Shown in pieces: positions 53,953-64,000 of a stretch of 64,000 nt of DNA. The notes under the pieces were generated by a model. It worked only from the letters and a program-made list of their open reading frames with translations, made no database searches and was not told where the DNA came from. A program made the translations under genes and the position numbers. The DNA is from Elysia marginata (taxonomy: Eukaryota; Mollusca; Gastropoda; Plakobranchidae): contig BMAT01013750.1 of the NCBI GenBank assembly GCA_019649035.1, positions 145,485 through 209,484 of the forward strand. The letters are read 5' to 3'. Positions within the stretch are counted from its first letter, which is position 1. The number at the start of each line of letters is the position of its first letter.

Positions 53953-54200
53953 TCCCGCATGGCTCAGTGGTTTGCGCGTTTGGCTAATTATACGCCGGTG
54001 ACCGGTCCCATTTCCCAACCACGATCCATGCTGTATTTGCCTTAGGAAAGCAATTCATCCATTTTCCTTAATCCACCCACCTATATAATGGGTACCTGGT
54101 TAAAGGCAGTGTATGGAATTTGTGAAATGAGTCGAATTTGCTTTGGTATGTATTGGCTTGCTTGGGAAAATATGTGAAGTTTTGAGACTGTCTTATTTTT
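53953..54200 (+). mobile_element. tRNA-derived SINE, family A, diverged copy
   Basis: Head GCATGGCTCAGTGGTTTGCG with a decayed B box (CGGTCCCATTTCCC), then GCCTTAGGAAAGCAATTCAT, AATCCACCCACCT and TAATGGGTACC. The 3' block, with GAATTTGCTTTGGTATGTAT, matches the copy at 1.9 kb rather than that at 50.65 kb, so the family has at least two 3' ends. Confidence 0.83.
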
Positions 54201-54435
54201 TTCTAGAGATACTATTATTTATTTCTCACACCTTGTAATTTTATCTATATATTTTACTGCTAATTTTTCTTTATTATCAAAATTACATTTACTTTTCTTT
54301 ATTGTTAATTATAATATAATTACTGGTCTCTTTGATTGTAAGTCGTGTGCCCACATAGTAACTGTTTTATATTTTATATTTGTTTGTGTGACGAAGATAT
54401 TAAGCCCATGGCTGACTTGTTTCGTTTGTATTCCT

Positions 54436-55299
54436 ACACTCCGTTAAACCAGTGTGGTTGAAATGCGGTTTAAAAACCTCGGTTTAGCCGAGACTTACAA
54501 TTTATTTTCTGTTGCACCAGTGTGGTTTATAAAAGTTAGACTTAAATCTGGCCGAAATCGACACGATATTTAAACCAGGCTTGGGAGTAGGGCTAACATC
54601 GGCTTAACTCTCAACTGGATCTAGATCTAGACTCTCTTTTTCTGTTCATTAGACCTACATGGTACACTTTAGAAAATGGATTCTTGCTTGACATATTACG
54701 AAGTAGCTCACGAACAAAAAATGCAAGAAGTGAAGCAAATGCATCTATCACGGCGACCAATAAGAGATAGAAAAAAAAAACATATACAAACTTCAGAGAT
54801 GATGAATTTAAGATAAGAAACCGTTCTCGAACGGACATACTATTAGCCCTGGATGTAACAGAAATGATACGAGAAGCTATATCCCATCAGACTTTGAAGA
54901 ATGCTTGTATTCCCGCTAAACTTTAAATACTGACTTTTTAAAGAATTCTTGCAACGAGATGCAATTGCATCCACCTTGCAAATAAATAAATACCCCAAAT
55001 CCCTTTCAAAGACAAAATCATAAAATCTAGACTCTAAACGAATTTGTGATGAATGACGGTTACTTTTTATTCAACTGAAAGTATAAATGCGGGAAACACC
55101 AGCCCAGTGTTTGCAAGCAAGCGCACCACTTCAAATTACTGAAATTAGAAAAATCTACTCTCCTCGATTCAAACCTAGGTTTAGCTACATCACGCTTGGT
55201 GTAACACAGATTTTAAGTTAAACCTCAAGAGTGATTTAGCTGAGTCTGGCTTAGCTTTATGTCGGACTCACATTAAACCACGTTGGTGCAACCGAGTGT
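54436..55299. mobile_element. Inverted-repeat DNA element, 864 bp, possibly Harbinger-like
   Basis: The left end is ACACTCCGTTAAACCAGTGT. The right end, reverse complemented, is ACACTCGGTTGCACCAACGT, and both then run into GGTT(T)AA. Subterminal GGTTTAA and AGCCGAGAC-like motifs recur in both arms. No transposase frame is visible. The superfamily is a guess from the end sequence; no target duplication is clear. Confidence 0.5.
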
Positions 55300-58200
55300 T
55301 AGACTTGTATTGTTTACGTTAGGATTTGTTGACCTAAGCAGGGTACCTAGTACAAATGGGTGAATTAAGGAAGATGTGTTTGATGCGCGAGCCTCTCTCC
55401 CCAATCCTACAACCATCATAAGCGTACAACATTTAAGATTTGCTGTGACCTAGCCAAGTCGAACAAGCTCACATATAAGATTAGAGCCAAATTATCGTTC
55501 CTTTTGGCCAACCCCCGCTTAGAAGACAATTGCTTGCGGGAAATAATGATAATTTTGTGCTCTATTCTCATTTCATATTTAATTATAAATAAGTTGTTTG
55601 TGACGCACACTTCTACAGGCAAATAAACACAGGTGTGACTGCATGGGTAAAAAAAAATTGCGTATAGCATATCTTAACCCGTAACATACCGTTAACTTTT
55701 GATAATTACACAAACACTAATCGCCTAAGTATGCGCGTAACAAGGGAGCTTGGGGGTGTTATTCGACAGATGTAAGTAAGTAAGAACTGTTGTGTGGGTC
55801 TCTAACAATGTAACATTACAGAGAGGGTGGCTTGCAGATTCCCTATAAGCGCCTTCCAGAAGATTAAACCATGTAAACATGTCCGGCTGGAATCAGTGCT
55901 ATGTAAAATTTTGCTAGTCCACCGGGATGGAGGTGGGTGTGAGGGATTTTATATTGTTGAGGGCATCGGCAAAAAGGGCAAACTTTGGTCAAACCAACAC
56001 TCCCTAGAGAATGGCCGGGCATGACGCCCTGGTTTATTTATAAAAGTGTCATGTCAAATGACTGTAATAACACGCACACGTCATACAAGACCTTGGATGC
56101 GGTCGCTCGTTATGAAACAACAAAAAACATCAAACACGTTGGCTACTAGAGAACAATATTTCCTAGACACTCCTCAGTTAATTCGATAACAAGATGCTTC
56201 TGCTAAAGCCTGATTCAAAAAGTCATTAAAATGAGAATGTCACTTTGAATAGCAACGACTTGCACATAACCTATTCCAAATTGTGATAATTTTACAATAA
56301 GTTCATAAGCAAGATAAGTAAAGCTGCAAAGATTATCGGTAAGGATAAATAAAGCAATTAGTCATTAAGTTCGATGGTATCAATCTTTAGATTGGCTGAT
56401 TCTGCTGCTGCCGGTTCGATCTAGTTTGGACTGTTGGCCGATCGAGGAGACCTTGGCTATTTCAATCAACGTAGTATACACTTAGAACCGACATGGCAAA
56501 GCTTATCTTCAGCATTAAAATGTTGCAAATCTCCGAAACCAGGTCTTTGTTTCAGGATGCAGCATACAACTCACCAAATACTTAGAATCAACAGTAGAAG
56601 CAGCCACTGCACGATCACTGATGATTTAAGATTTAAGGTTTATAATTACCAGTCGATTGAAGTAGGTTTAGCGTGAAAATGATCGAACAATTCCTGCCTA
56701 TTTGATATTAAAGTATACGTTCTTAAAGAAAAGGTTCATAACTAATATAATATTGCCCAAATTGAGCAGTATATGAACAATCATCTATTTGAGGATTGCC
56801 GCACGCTATCTTGTTCACAAGCTGCGGAATCTCATGGATTAGGAGTTCGTTGGCCGATCAAGATATATTCAACTTGAACAAGACTTGGAGCTTCAAAAGT
56901 TTAATCCGGATTATCTGGATCTTATCATCAAGGGACATTTTGATGGTTATCCGAACTTACCCTATTCGTTTGAACACATTTAAAACAATATTTAGTAAGT
57001 TATGTAAAAAGAAGCAGATCCAGAATTTCATGTTAGTGCATTCACTTAAACTAGACTAGTAAAACAATAATCTGAGTTATTTTTAACGCAACTGATTTTA
57101 TCTATTTTACGAACTGTAAGGGGATGGATATCCTCGCCTCTTAGACACATATGATAATGTAAAGGAGGTGTGACATAATTTAAGTGCATACTAATCCGCA
57201 CGCTTCTGCCACCAGTAAAACGGTTGTCGCTTCCCATCCTAGTTATATCCACAACGGCTTTTCTTATCTGTATATATGTGATAATAATGAAAACTTGGTT
57301 AGGTCCCTCATTGGTGGTAGGCTAAGAAGATTACAGCTTTTATCAGAGTTACATTGCGTTCCAGGTACTTAGAGCTCCCGTTGAACTCATTTCTCTTGCC
57401 TAACACTTGCAGAACTATTTTTCTATTGTTCTAAAAAAAATTTTTTCCAAAATTTTTTTATGGTGTTAGCTTAGCTTGTGTGTGTGTGGTTTTTTTTTTT
57501 TTTTTTTTTTTAAAACAACAAAGCTACAAATAAACGAAAGCAAAAAGATGTAAAGTAGAATAGGGATGTGTGAGAAGGCTCAGCAGGGGGGAAAAAACTG
57601 AAGATGAAGATGACGATAAGTATAAGGGAAACAGTCTTAATGCTACACCAACCATCCAAAACTGAGCACATCTTTCATAACTTAAATCAAGCAAATTTCA
57701 CTAAACACTAAATGGTTTGCTCTGAAAATTTAGGTGTCAGAAAATGACGACAGTTAAATTCCGTTTACTGGTAGAGAAACGGCAATCGGCGCCTCGCTTT
57801 ACTACCACAGCGTTTCTAGAGTGCATAAACCATTAGCCTTGAACTGCAGGTGGATTATCCTTGAACATTAAGTACGAGAATATTCAATGAAAAAACATTT
57901 CTGTTGTACATAATTTATCGTATATATATAATTTACGCCAATTAGAAGGTTAAGACTTGATAATGCATCGTTTGCATTTGGGTGTGTTCTGGAGGATAAG
58001 ATATGACTGCAAAGATCCCATTCACCCAACACAGTGAATGAGTTTCTATGTATTGAAGGAAGCTAGTGGCACGAAATGTAGCTGAAGCACTTTACTTGAT
58101 TGCACCGGTTTTAGGCTGGTTGCTTATTAGGCTACTGCAAGGTTCAATGAGCAATATTAGTACACAGCGTGTTGTTGTCTAGTTAAAAATTAAAATGAAA

Positions 58201-58425
58201 GATCAAATGGGATTATAACACTCGTATTTCACGGCATGAGGTAAACTAATCCCTCATTAAATGTCTGTCCTGGAGTTAGTTCTATTTTACTTCTCAAGAA
58301 CTATAATTGGCATCTAACTTAAATCTCGAGGGTACTAAGCAGGAGCAGGGCGAAAAAATAGATGTCACAGTTATATAGATCGGTTAATGGGCTATACATT
58401 CAAATACAGAATGGGTCAACAGGGA
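55300..58425. other. No gene seen
   Basis: AT-rich with a T run at about 57,490-57,512. Open frames of 60-87 codons without motifs or splice context. Confidence 0.5.
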
Positions 58426-58613
58426 AAGATTTTAAAGGTATGAAATTAGCAGTGGAGAGAAATAGGCTTTTTAGTGGAAACGTCCGAAATGTCCGCCTTT
58501 AGTATGATTCGAACCTTCGATTTATAGATGCTTCGGCACCCACCGCATTGCTTTAAACTAAAAAAAAAAGCCTACTTCTCTCCACTGCTAATTTCATACC
58601 TTTGAAATCTTTC
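58426..58613. mobile_element. Foldback element with tRNA-like motif in the loop
   Basis: The left arm (58,426 to about 58,475: AAAGATTTTAAAGGTATGAA, TTAGCAGTGGAGAGAAATAG, GC then T-run AGT) pairs with the right arm (about 58,556-58,613) over roughly 50 bp with very few mismatches. The 80-bp loop carries, on the minus strand, GGTTCGAATCA, which fits a Pol III B box. No acceptor stem or A box can be completed, so no tRNA gene is claimed. Confidence 0.8.
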
Positions 58614-61410
58614 AACCACTTTATTGCGCAGTAGGTGACTCCACTATTTATTTTGAGTCGAGAGGGAGACAGACAGACAGATATAAAAAAGAAGAGCAAC
58701 TGTAGGATAATAACCACTGTCACACACCATTACAAAGAAAGAGAAACCTATTCATAACTTTTAAACATAGTTTTATATGACGTTTTGTTTAAGTTTATAT
58801 TAGTTTTTCTTATGACTGATATGCTACATCTATCCTTATAGTATGTAACTTACTGATGTCTAGTAAAAATGACAGCCACGTTTTATGAATGTGACAGGAG
58901 CGATACTTTCAGTTTCAATTTATGTCTCTAAGCCAAGCATACGTATAAATTCGACAATGTTATAGGCCCTATAAAAAATAAATTGGCTTGTCTGGTGAGT
59001 AATGTTTAGAAAGTATTTATTGTTTTTTCAATTATTGTGATCGTCTTCAGTCTTTAGGTAGATATATGAAGTCAGAGATGAGAGGGAAGGACAGACAGAC
59101 GGGCTGGAAAGGCGCATAAGTAGAGAGAGAAAGAAAAAACAGTAGAGTAAAAAAGATATATAGATAGAGTGTATGTGTGCGTGTGTGAGAGAGAGAGAGA
59201 CAGACAGACTGTAGGGCTGGAATATAAAGGAGCAGAAACGCTTAATGGTTGAGGGAATTCTTCATTTAAAAAAAAGCTCTGCACACAGTTCGTACCATAG
59301 GACAACAGTTACTATAGTAACTAGATCTAGTTTTACGTAACTCTATCCTAATAACAATTTTAAAATTTCAACAGCCTTACCAAGTGAACATCTGGATAAC
59401 TATTATGGAATCTAGTGCATAGAAGTCTTTCATAATCTGTCCGAGGAATCGAAATGAGATCTTTTGCAGACACAAGGCGGTGTATTTTTGTTGTTCTAGT
59501 AAATTACATTTTGCACACGGTACGCAAACACAAAATAATTAAGGCGACATTGCTGTCACATGAGTTCATAACTTCTCTGGAGATAAGAAAATAACAAGTA
59601 AAAATGGCTTTTCATTGCAGCGGTCACCTCCAAAGTTAAAGAAGCCGTGGGTGTACGGGAGAGAAAGCATCATTGCGATACCATCCTCAACTGTTACGTT
59701 TGACCTCCCATGGCTTCTTCTTCGAGCTGGTTAACGTATTATTATTTAAAAAACGTGAAATAATGGTTTACAAAGCGGTCGTCAAACTTGATAAACACGA
59801 AACTCAAAGATGCTTTTTAAATCCCGTCACTCGTATAGCGTAACTGACATGGATGGAAGCTTCGAAAAATTGTCATGCCGTTCTAAAGTTGCAAATCCTC
59901 CAAGCGGAACATAACAAGTTCAGAACTTTTATAATTCCTCCAAAAACACATGAACTTAAAGCTATACAACTGCTACAAAAAAATATGAATAAAGTAATAC
60001 GGTAACCTAAGAACCTTTAACAAAACTATCTCCAATGCGATACATGTACGGTTCTATACCTAAGAGCAGAGATCTGGCTATACCTAAGAGCAGAGATCTA
60101 GATAGCATTTTAACATTTGTCACAATGTTTCTATGTCTAACCTTGTTAAGCTATAACAATGGCCAGGACTGGTGGTCTTGTACTAACTCACTCGCTGTGT
60201 GATCGACTGGGAAAACAAGAAAATTTGTCATGTCATTGACTGCGCGCCCATAAGCAACTGAACGACTGGAGGACGTCTGTGGTTATATTTCTGGACTGCG
60301 TTTCTATGTATGGTTAGGAGAAGAAGCCAAAAGAAAGAGAGGAGCGAGAAGGCGTAAAAGAGTGAGAAAGGGGGTGAATGAGGGGAGCCGGGTCAAAGAA
60401 TCATTCTAACCGTGGGAATTCGTCAAGTGTGAATTGAATCGGGCAGCATCGTAGTACAGTGTTCAGAGATAAGTAGAGCAGATCATGTAATAGGAGGTAA
60501 CATTCTAGGTCGAGGAATGGCTCCAGGCACTTTGACCGTCTCACGTCTCACAGAGTGCTAGATGTGTCGACAACTCCAAGCATGATGACATCTCGGGATA
60601 GTCGCACGTACGCCCGCGCAGACGACAGAGCGGTTAACATGTTCAAAAGTTAACCCAGAAAACAAGATTAAGTACAGGAATAAAAAATATAGTGCTGCTT
60701 TGAGAAAAATAGCATAATAATCGTCTGCAATATGCTTAAAAGACTTCGATGAACTTAAAAGAGAACAATCAGCCGTACAGTAATGTCTTCCTAATAAATG
60801 AGACTGAATGCTGGGTAATAATCCCTACTGAAACAAACGACACAAACAAACAATACAAAAATAAGTACTTAGATTTCTTAAAAGCAAGAGGGGTGCGATA
60901 GACAGAGGGACCGAAGGAGAATGGGACAGAGAAGCGTGTTGTACAAAAATTAAAATGTTCTGGGTTTAATGTATCGCGACTAAGTTCACATGTCATAAAC
61001 ACAACCGGCGCGGTGAAAGGTGTTGTTGTTAGACATCGAGACAAAGACGTGGGTCTATATATTTTTGTAGCGAGACAATCATATGTATTTATACAATGTA
61101 TACATAATAAAGCTCGCTATATAACTTATCTTACTATATTAAGGGGATGGGTGTTGTCACAAATTTTAACTGGGATTGTATTAGGATTTATTCTTTTCAG
61201 ACTTAAAAAATTCAGGGTTGTAACAAAGGATACCAAGTAATGTTTGATACTTCTCGAGGCACAATGACAAGCCCGTTGATTTAATTAAGTATGCGTGTAC
61301 AAGGTTCCTAACTTTCTGTGTATATCTAATAAAGCATTTGGAAAAGAATTCCATTTAGTACACACAATTTACAGTTACAACGCTAAAAACTGGTGTAATT
61401 CCAATGACGG
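58614..61410. other. No gene seen; small repeats
   Basis: Imperfect GA/GACA sequence at about 59,085-59,210 and a 2-copy direct repeat TACCTAAGAGCAGAGATCT at about 60,056-60,100. Otherwise nothing supported. Confidence 0.5.
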
Positions 61411-61583
61411 GTAGGCGATACTATCATGTGCATAAAAAAGTTTTAAAAATTCAAACAGCGGTGAAAGGGTAAGCGATACTATCATGTGCATAAAAAGGTT
61501 TTAAAAATTCAAACAGCGTGGAAAGGGTAAGCGATACTATCATGTGCATAAAAAGGTTTTAAAAATTCAAACAGCGTGGAAAA
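61411..61583. repeat. 58-bp minisatellite, three copies
   Basis: GCGATACTATCATGTGCATA begins at 61,415, 61,473 and 61,531. Each unit continues with AAAAAG, GTTTTAAAAATTCAAACAGC and a GTGGAAAGGGTAA-type spacer. Copies 2 and 3 are almost identical; copy 1 has a few differences. Confidence 0.95.
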
Positions 61584-63020
61584 CAAGGAAAGTTTGTAAC
61601 GAAGGCAGCACTAAAATGCAGTAAATTATATAAAAAATGGAACTAACGGTTTGCCTTTACTTTGTGTAAGGGATCAGAAATGAGACGTTGTGCGAGCAGT
61701 TAAATACGACTAAAACTCAGCGCTTTAATGTGTTTGTTTTCAAAGAAACAGCTGCCACTTCCAGAAACTTCTGTATTTTATTGTTTTTAAGTCCAAAACA
61801 CCAGTAGCACACTGAGCTTTCTCCAAAGCACCCATGGCCATAGATTTCGACTGTGTAATGTTGACAGGCCTAGAGAATCAACTGGAAAGCAGCAGTCAAA
61901 TTTAGATGTGTGACAAAATATAGTTTGATTATCTTTTATGAAGTCCATTAAGAATTAAAAAGAGGGTGGTAAATTTAAGTAGAGATAAGGCCTGGGAAAC
62001 TGATCAGAACTAATCAGGTTATAGTGAAGTGTGGAGAATTCGGTCTGTGCTAGATTTAATCACAAGGAAGACTCGGTGAAGTGACACAAAGAAAAGTTTG
62101 AGGTTTCTTTTCTCAGTTTGATTTTATCTTTAAGAAGACCCTCAAAAAGATTCTTGCAGGCGGCTGTTTACCGCAAGCTATTATAATAGTACCTCTAAAA
62201 AGCTATTTTTACAGAAGGCATATATATAAATGAGAAACCAAACTCGACCAATACTGGTAAAGGTCTGGTATGTCATCACCTTCTCTCTTTTTTTTTGTGT
62301 GTGTAAAACAGAATCAGAGGTGAGGAAAACAAAGAAGACGGAGCAGTAAATGCCTAGAAGAAGAAAAGAAGGAGCAACAGCAGGAAAAGAAGGGAGAGGA
62401 AGAGGAGAGCGTGGAAAGTTGTGGAGAAAGGTGGGTTCGAAAAGGGACAAAATTCGTTCAATGAGAAAAGCATGGGAAACTCTGGCTAATTCTACAATGA
62501 TCTTTAGCCCAGTCTAAAAAAAAAAGTTTTCCTACAGCATGTTTGTGAATCTTAGGGGACTTCAACGCTGCAAAAAACATGACAGCCTCAGGGAAAAGGC
62601 ATTAGAAAAACTTGGTGGTAAAGACCCAGGCACCAGGTTGACCTGCCAGGAAACAGATCAATTCACTTCCTTATGCATAGCTCGGCAACCTGAAGGAAAA
62701 ACCCAACATTAAGTGAAGGGTTATAGCTCAGGCAGCAATGTTGTTATGGAGTACAACCAAACTATATTACATTGTTCATTTTATTTCAAATTTGGTTGGG
62801 TATTTTAAAAAAGAGGGCTTACTATAGAGATGTTGGAAAGAATCCTTGTTCTCTTCAGTTCAGAATATACCAAGCATATACATGTACTAGCTTCGTAAAA
62901 TCCCAGAGAACAGTGAAACTTTTTAGCTCTACAATGCGCATTGATGTTTTTTTATATATCATTATTTAGGATTTAATTATTAAATATCATGTCAGAATAT
63001 CTGAACCAAAAGAAGGTATA
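61584..63020. other. No gene seen
   Basis: AT-rich with purine-rich stretches near 62,330-62,440. No supported feature. Confidence 0.5.
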
Positions 63021-63025
63021 CTTAC

Positions 63026-63180
63026 ACCGAAAGCCGCCAGACAACAGTCCAAACACGGGCCAACGCCCGACCGACCAAGGTCAGAGCCCAGAGGCCCGGG
63101 AACCCGGCAACGCCAGGCAGTTGGCAGAAGTCCCTTGTTGTCAAAGGGCGACCACTGCGAGTAGGTTGACAGTCCAATTA
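63026..63180 (-). other. GC-rich block ending in a strong minus-strand splice donor
   Basis: This segment of about 150 bp is far richer in G and C (with several CpG) than its surroundings. On the minus strand it ends in TTTCGGT/GTAAGTATACC, a near-consensus donor. It could be a non-coding first exon feeding the acceptor at 37,136, but it is 26 kb away and no transcript evidence is available. It could equally be part of an unrecognised repeat. Confidence 0.22.
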
Positions 63181-63500
63181 TGACGATTATCTCGAAGTGA
63201 GCACTGAAGCATCTTAATTCTGCTGCAAATGGAGAGGGTTGGAGAAATAGATTTCATGGGTTCAAACGTACATGAAGATTAATAGATATATTACAGACAG
63301 AGAGAAAAGGAAAAGAGAAAATGTGTGAAAGATGAGAGTTAGAACCAAAGGTGATGGAAAATATCTTTTAAAAATCAAACAACATGGTTGCTGAAAAAAA
63401 AATTCATTTAAAAAATCAACCTAATCAGAGCAAATCGAAAGTTTTGCTATGCCGAAATCGCATCAAACTGATTTCCTTTTTTTTTTTTTTTTTGTAACAG

Positions 63501-63650
63501 TGAAACAGAATGGCAATGGCACCCCATTTTTATTTCCCACCTGTGTGGCTATAGAGAAAAAGAGTGGCAAATTGACCATCTTCTTACGCAAATGTGTGAC
63601 TATACTGGAACATTATGGAAAACGAATCACCCAGAGCGTGAGAAATCAAC
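63501..63650 (+). CDS. Possible internal exon of an unidentified plus-strand gene
   Basis: A run of about 16 T followed by GTAACAG makes a strong acceptor at 63,500, and GTAAGAAATC at 63,651 makes a strong donor. The 150 nt between them are open in two forward frames: one gives KQNGNGTPFLFPTCVAI and KLTIFLRKCVTILEHYGKRI, the other gives WHPIFISHLCGYREKEWQ and DHLLTQMCDYTGTLW. I recognise neither product. It may be a real exon, a transposon fragment or chance. Confidence 0.25.
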
Positions 63651-63961
63651 GTAAGAAATCTCAGGACTCGACATTGATTGAAGATGTCTTGACAAGTAGA
63701 CCTAGGCTTTTATCTCAGGCCTTCCAGAGGCTTGTTTCAAATTTTTAGCACTATGTGAGGCATGGGATCAAAGAAAGATCTTTGAGCTCAAATTTAAAAA
63801 AAAAGGAAAAGAAAACAAAAAAAGTTAACAAATTTATCCTTAGAATAAGCATTCTCTAAGGAGAACGGGTGATGTAGTAGGACGTACACAAAACGGTTCA
63901 GATTAAATACAATATTATAATCAAAATTTTATTACAGTATGACAACATCAATAATCAAAAC

Positions 63962-64000
<39 letters not shown>
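63651..64000. other. Window end with (TAG)n microsatellite
   Basis: Nothing is recognised up to 63,960. From 63,963 to the last base the sequence is pure (TAG)n, the same unit as in the 43.4-kb array, and it runs off the window. Confidence 0.85.

Noticed and set aside
61411-61583. Regularly spaced repeats as a CRISPR array
   Set aside because: Units are contiguous 58-mers without unique spacers, in a eukaryotic context.

Overview
The window is intron-rich, AT-rich animal nuclear DNA. The one gene I can establish is on the minus strand: the N-terminal two thirds or so of LYST, the lysosomal trafficking regulator, a giant BEACH-family protein. I place 31 coding exons between 37,119 (start codon) and 1,201. 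All but two junctions have compatible reading phases. Together they encode about 3,100 residues. The point reached at the left edge corresponds to roughly residue 2,500 of human LYST (recalled from memory), so the PH-BEACH and WD40 part lies beyond position 1.

The divergent LYST, several tRNA-derived SINE families, AG/CT and trinucleotide microsatellites and recurrent CTAGATCTAG strings suggest a lophotrochozoan, most likely a gastropod mollusc. This rests on general resemblance, not on a diagnostic sequence.

Layout: 1-1,200 is intron. 1,201-28,997 holds exons 31 to 2, with introns carrying a degraded SINE (1.9-2.2 kb), a CAGGG-ended DNA transposon (5.3-7.2 kb), a SINE with target-site duplication (9.0-9.2 kb), two TTAA-flanked MITE-like elements (19.0-19.3 and 27.7 kb) and a GAC-flanked MITE (26.8 kb). 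28,998-36,918 is the first coding intron (7.9 kb); it holds a SINE with a perfect 12-bp duplication, a second copy of the GAC-flanked MITE interrupted by an assembly gap, and a decayed LINE. 36,919-37,119 is the first coding exon. A good 3' splice site lies 16 bp upstream of its ATG, so at least one non-coding exon and the promoter probably lie further right.

37,138-64,000 has no gene I can establish. It holds a second LINE remnant (41.8-42.8 kb), a long compound trinucleotide microsatellite (43.4-43.7 kb), two SINE copies (50.6 and 54.0 kb), an 864-bp inverted-repeat element (54.4-55.3 kb), a foldback element (58.4-58.6 kb), a 58-bp minisatellite (61.4 kb), a GC-rich block with a minus-strand donor (63.0-63.2 kb) and one possible plus-strand exon (63.5 kb). 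I see no prokaryotic, viral or CRISPR content and no clearly new multi-gene system. The most notable observations are a Cys/His cluster shared between this LYST and the vertebrate protein, two splice-phase problems in the gene model, and several structured mobile elements.
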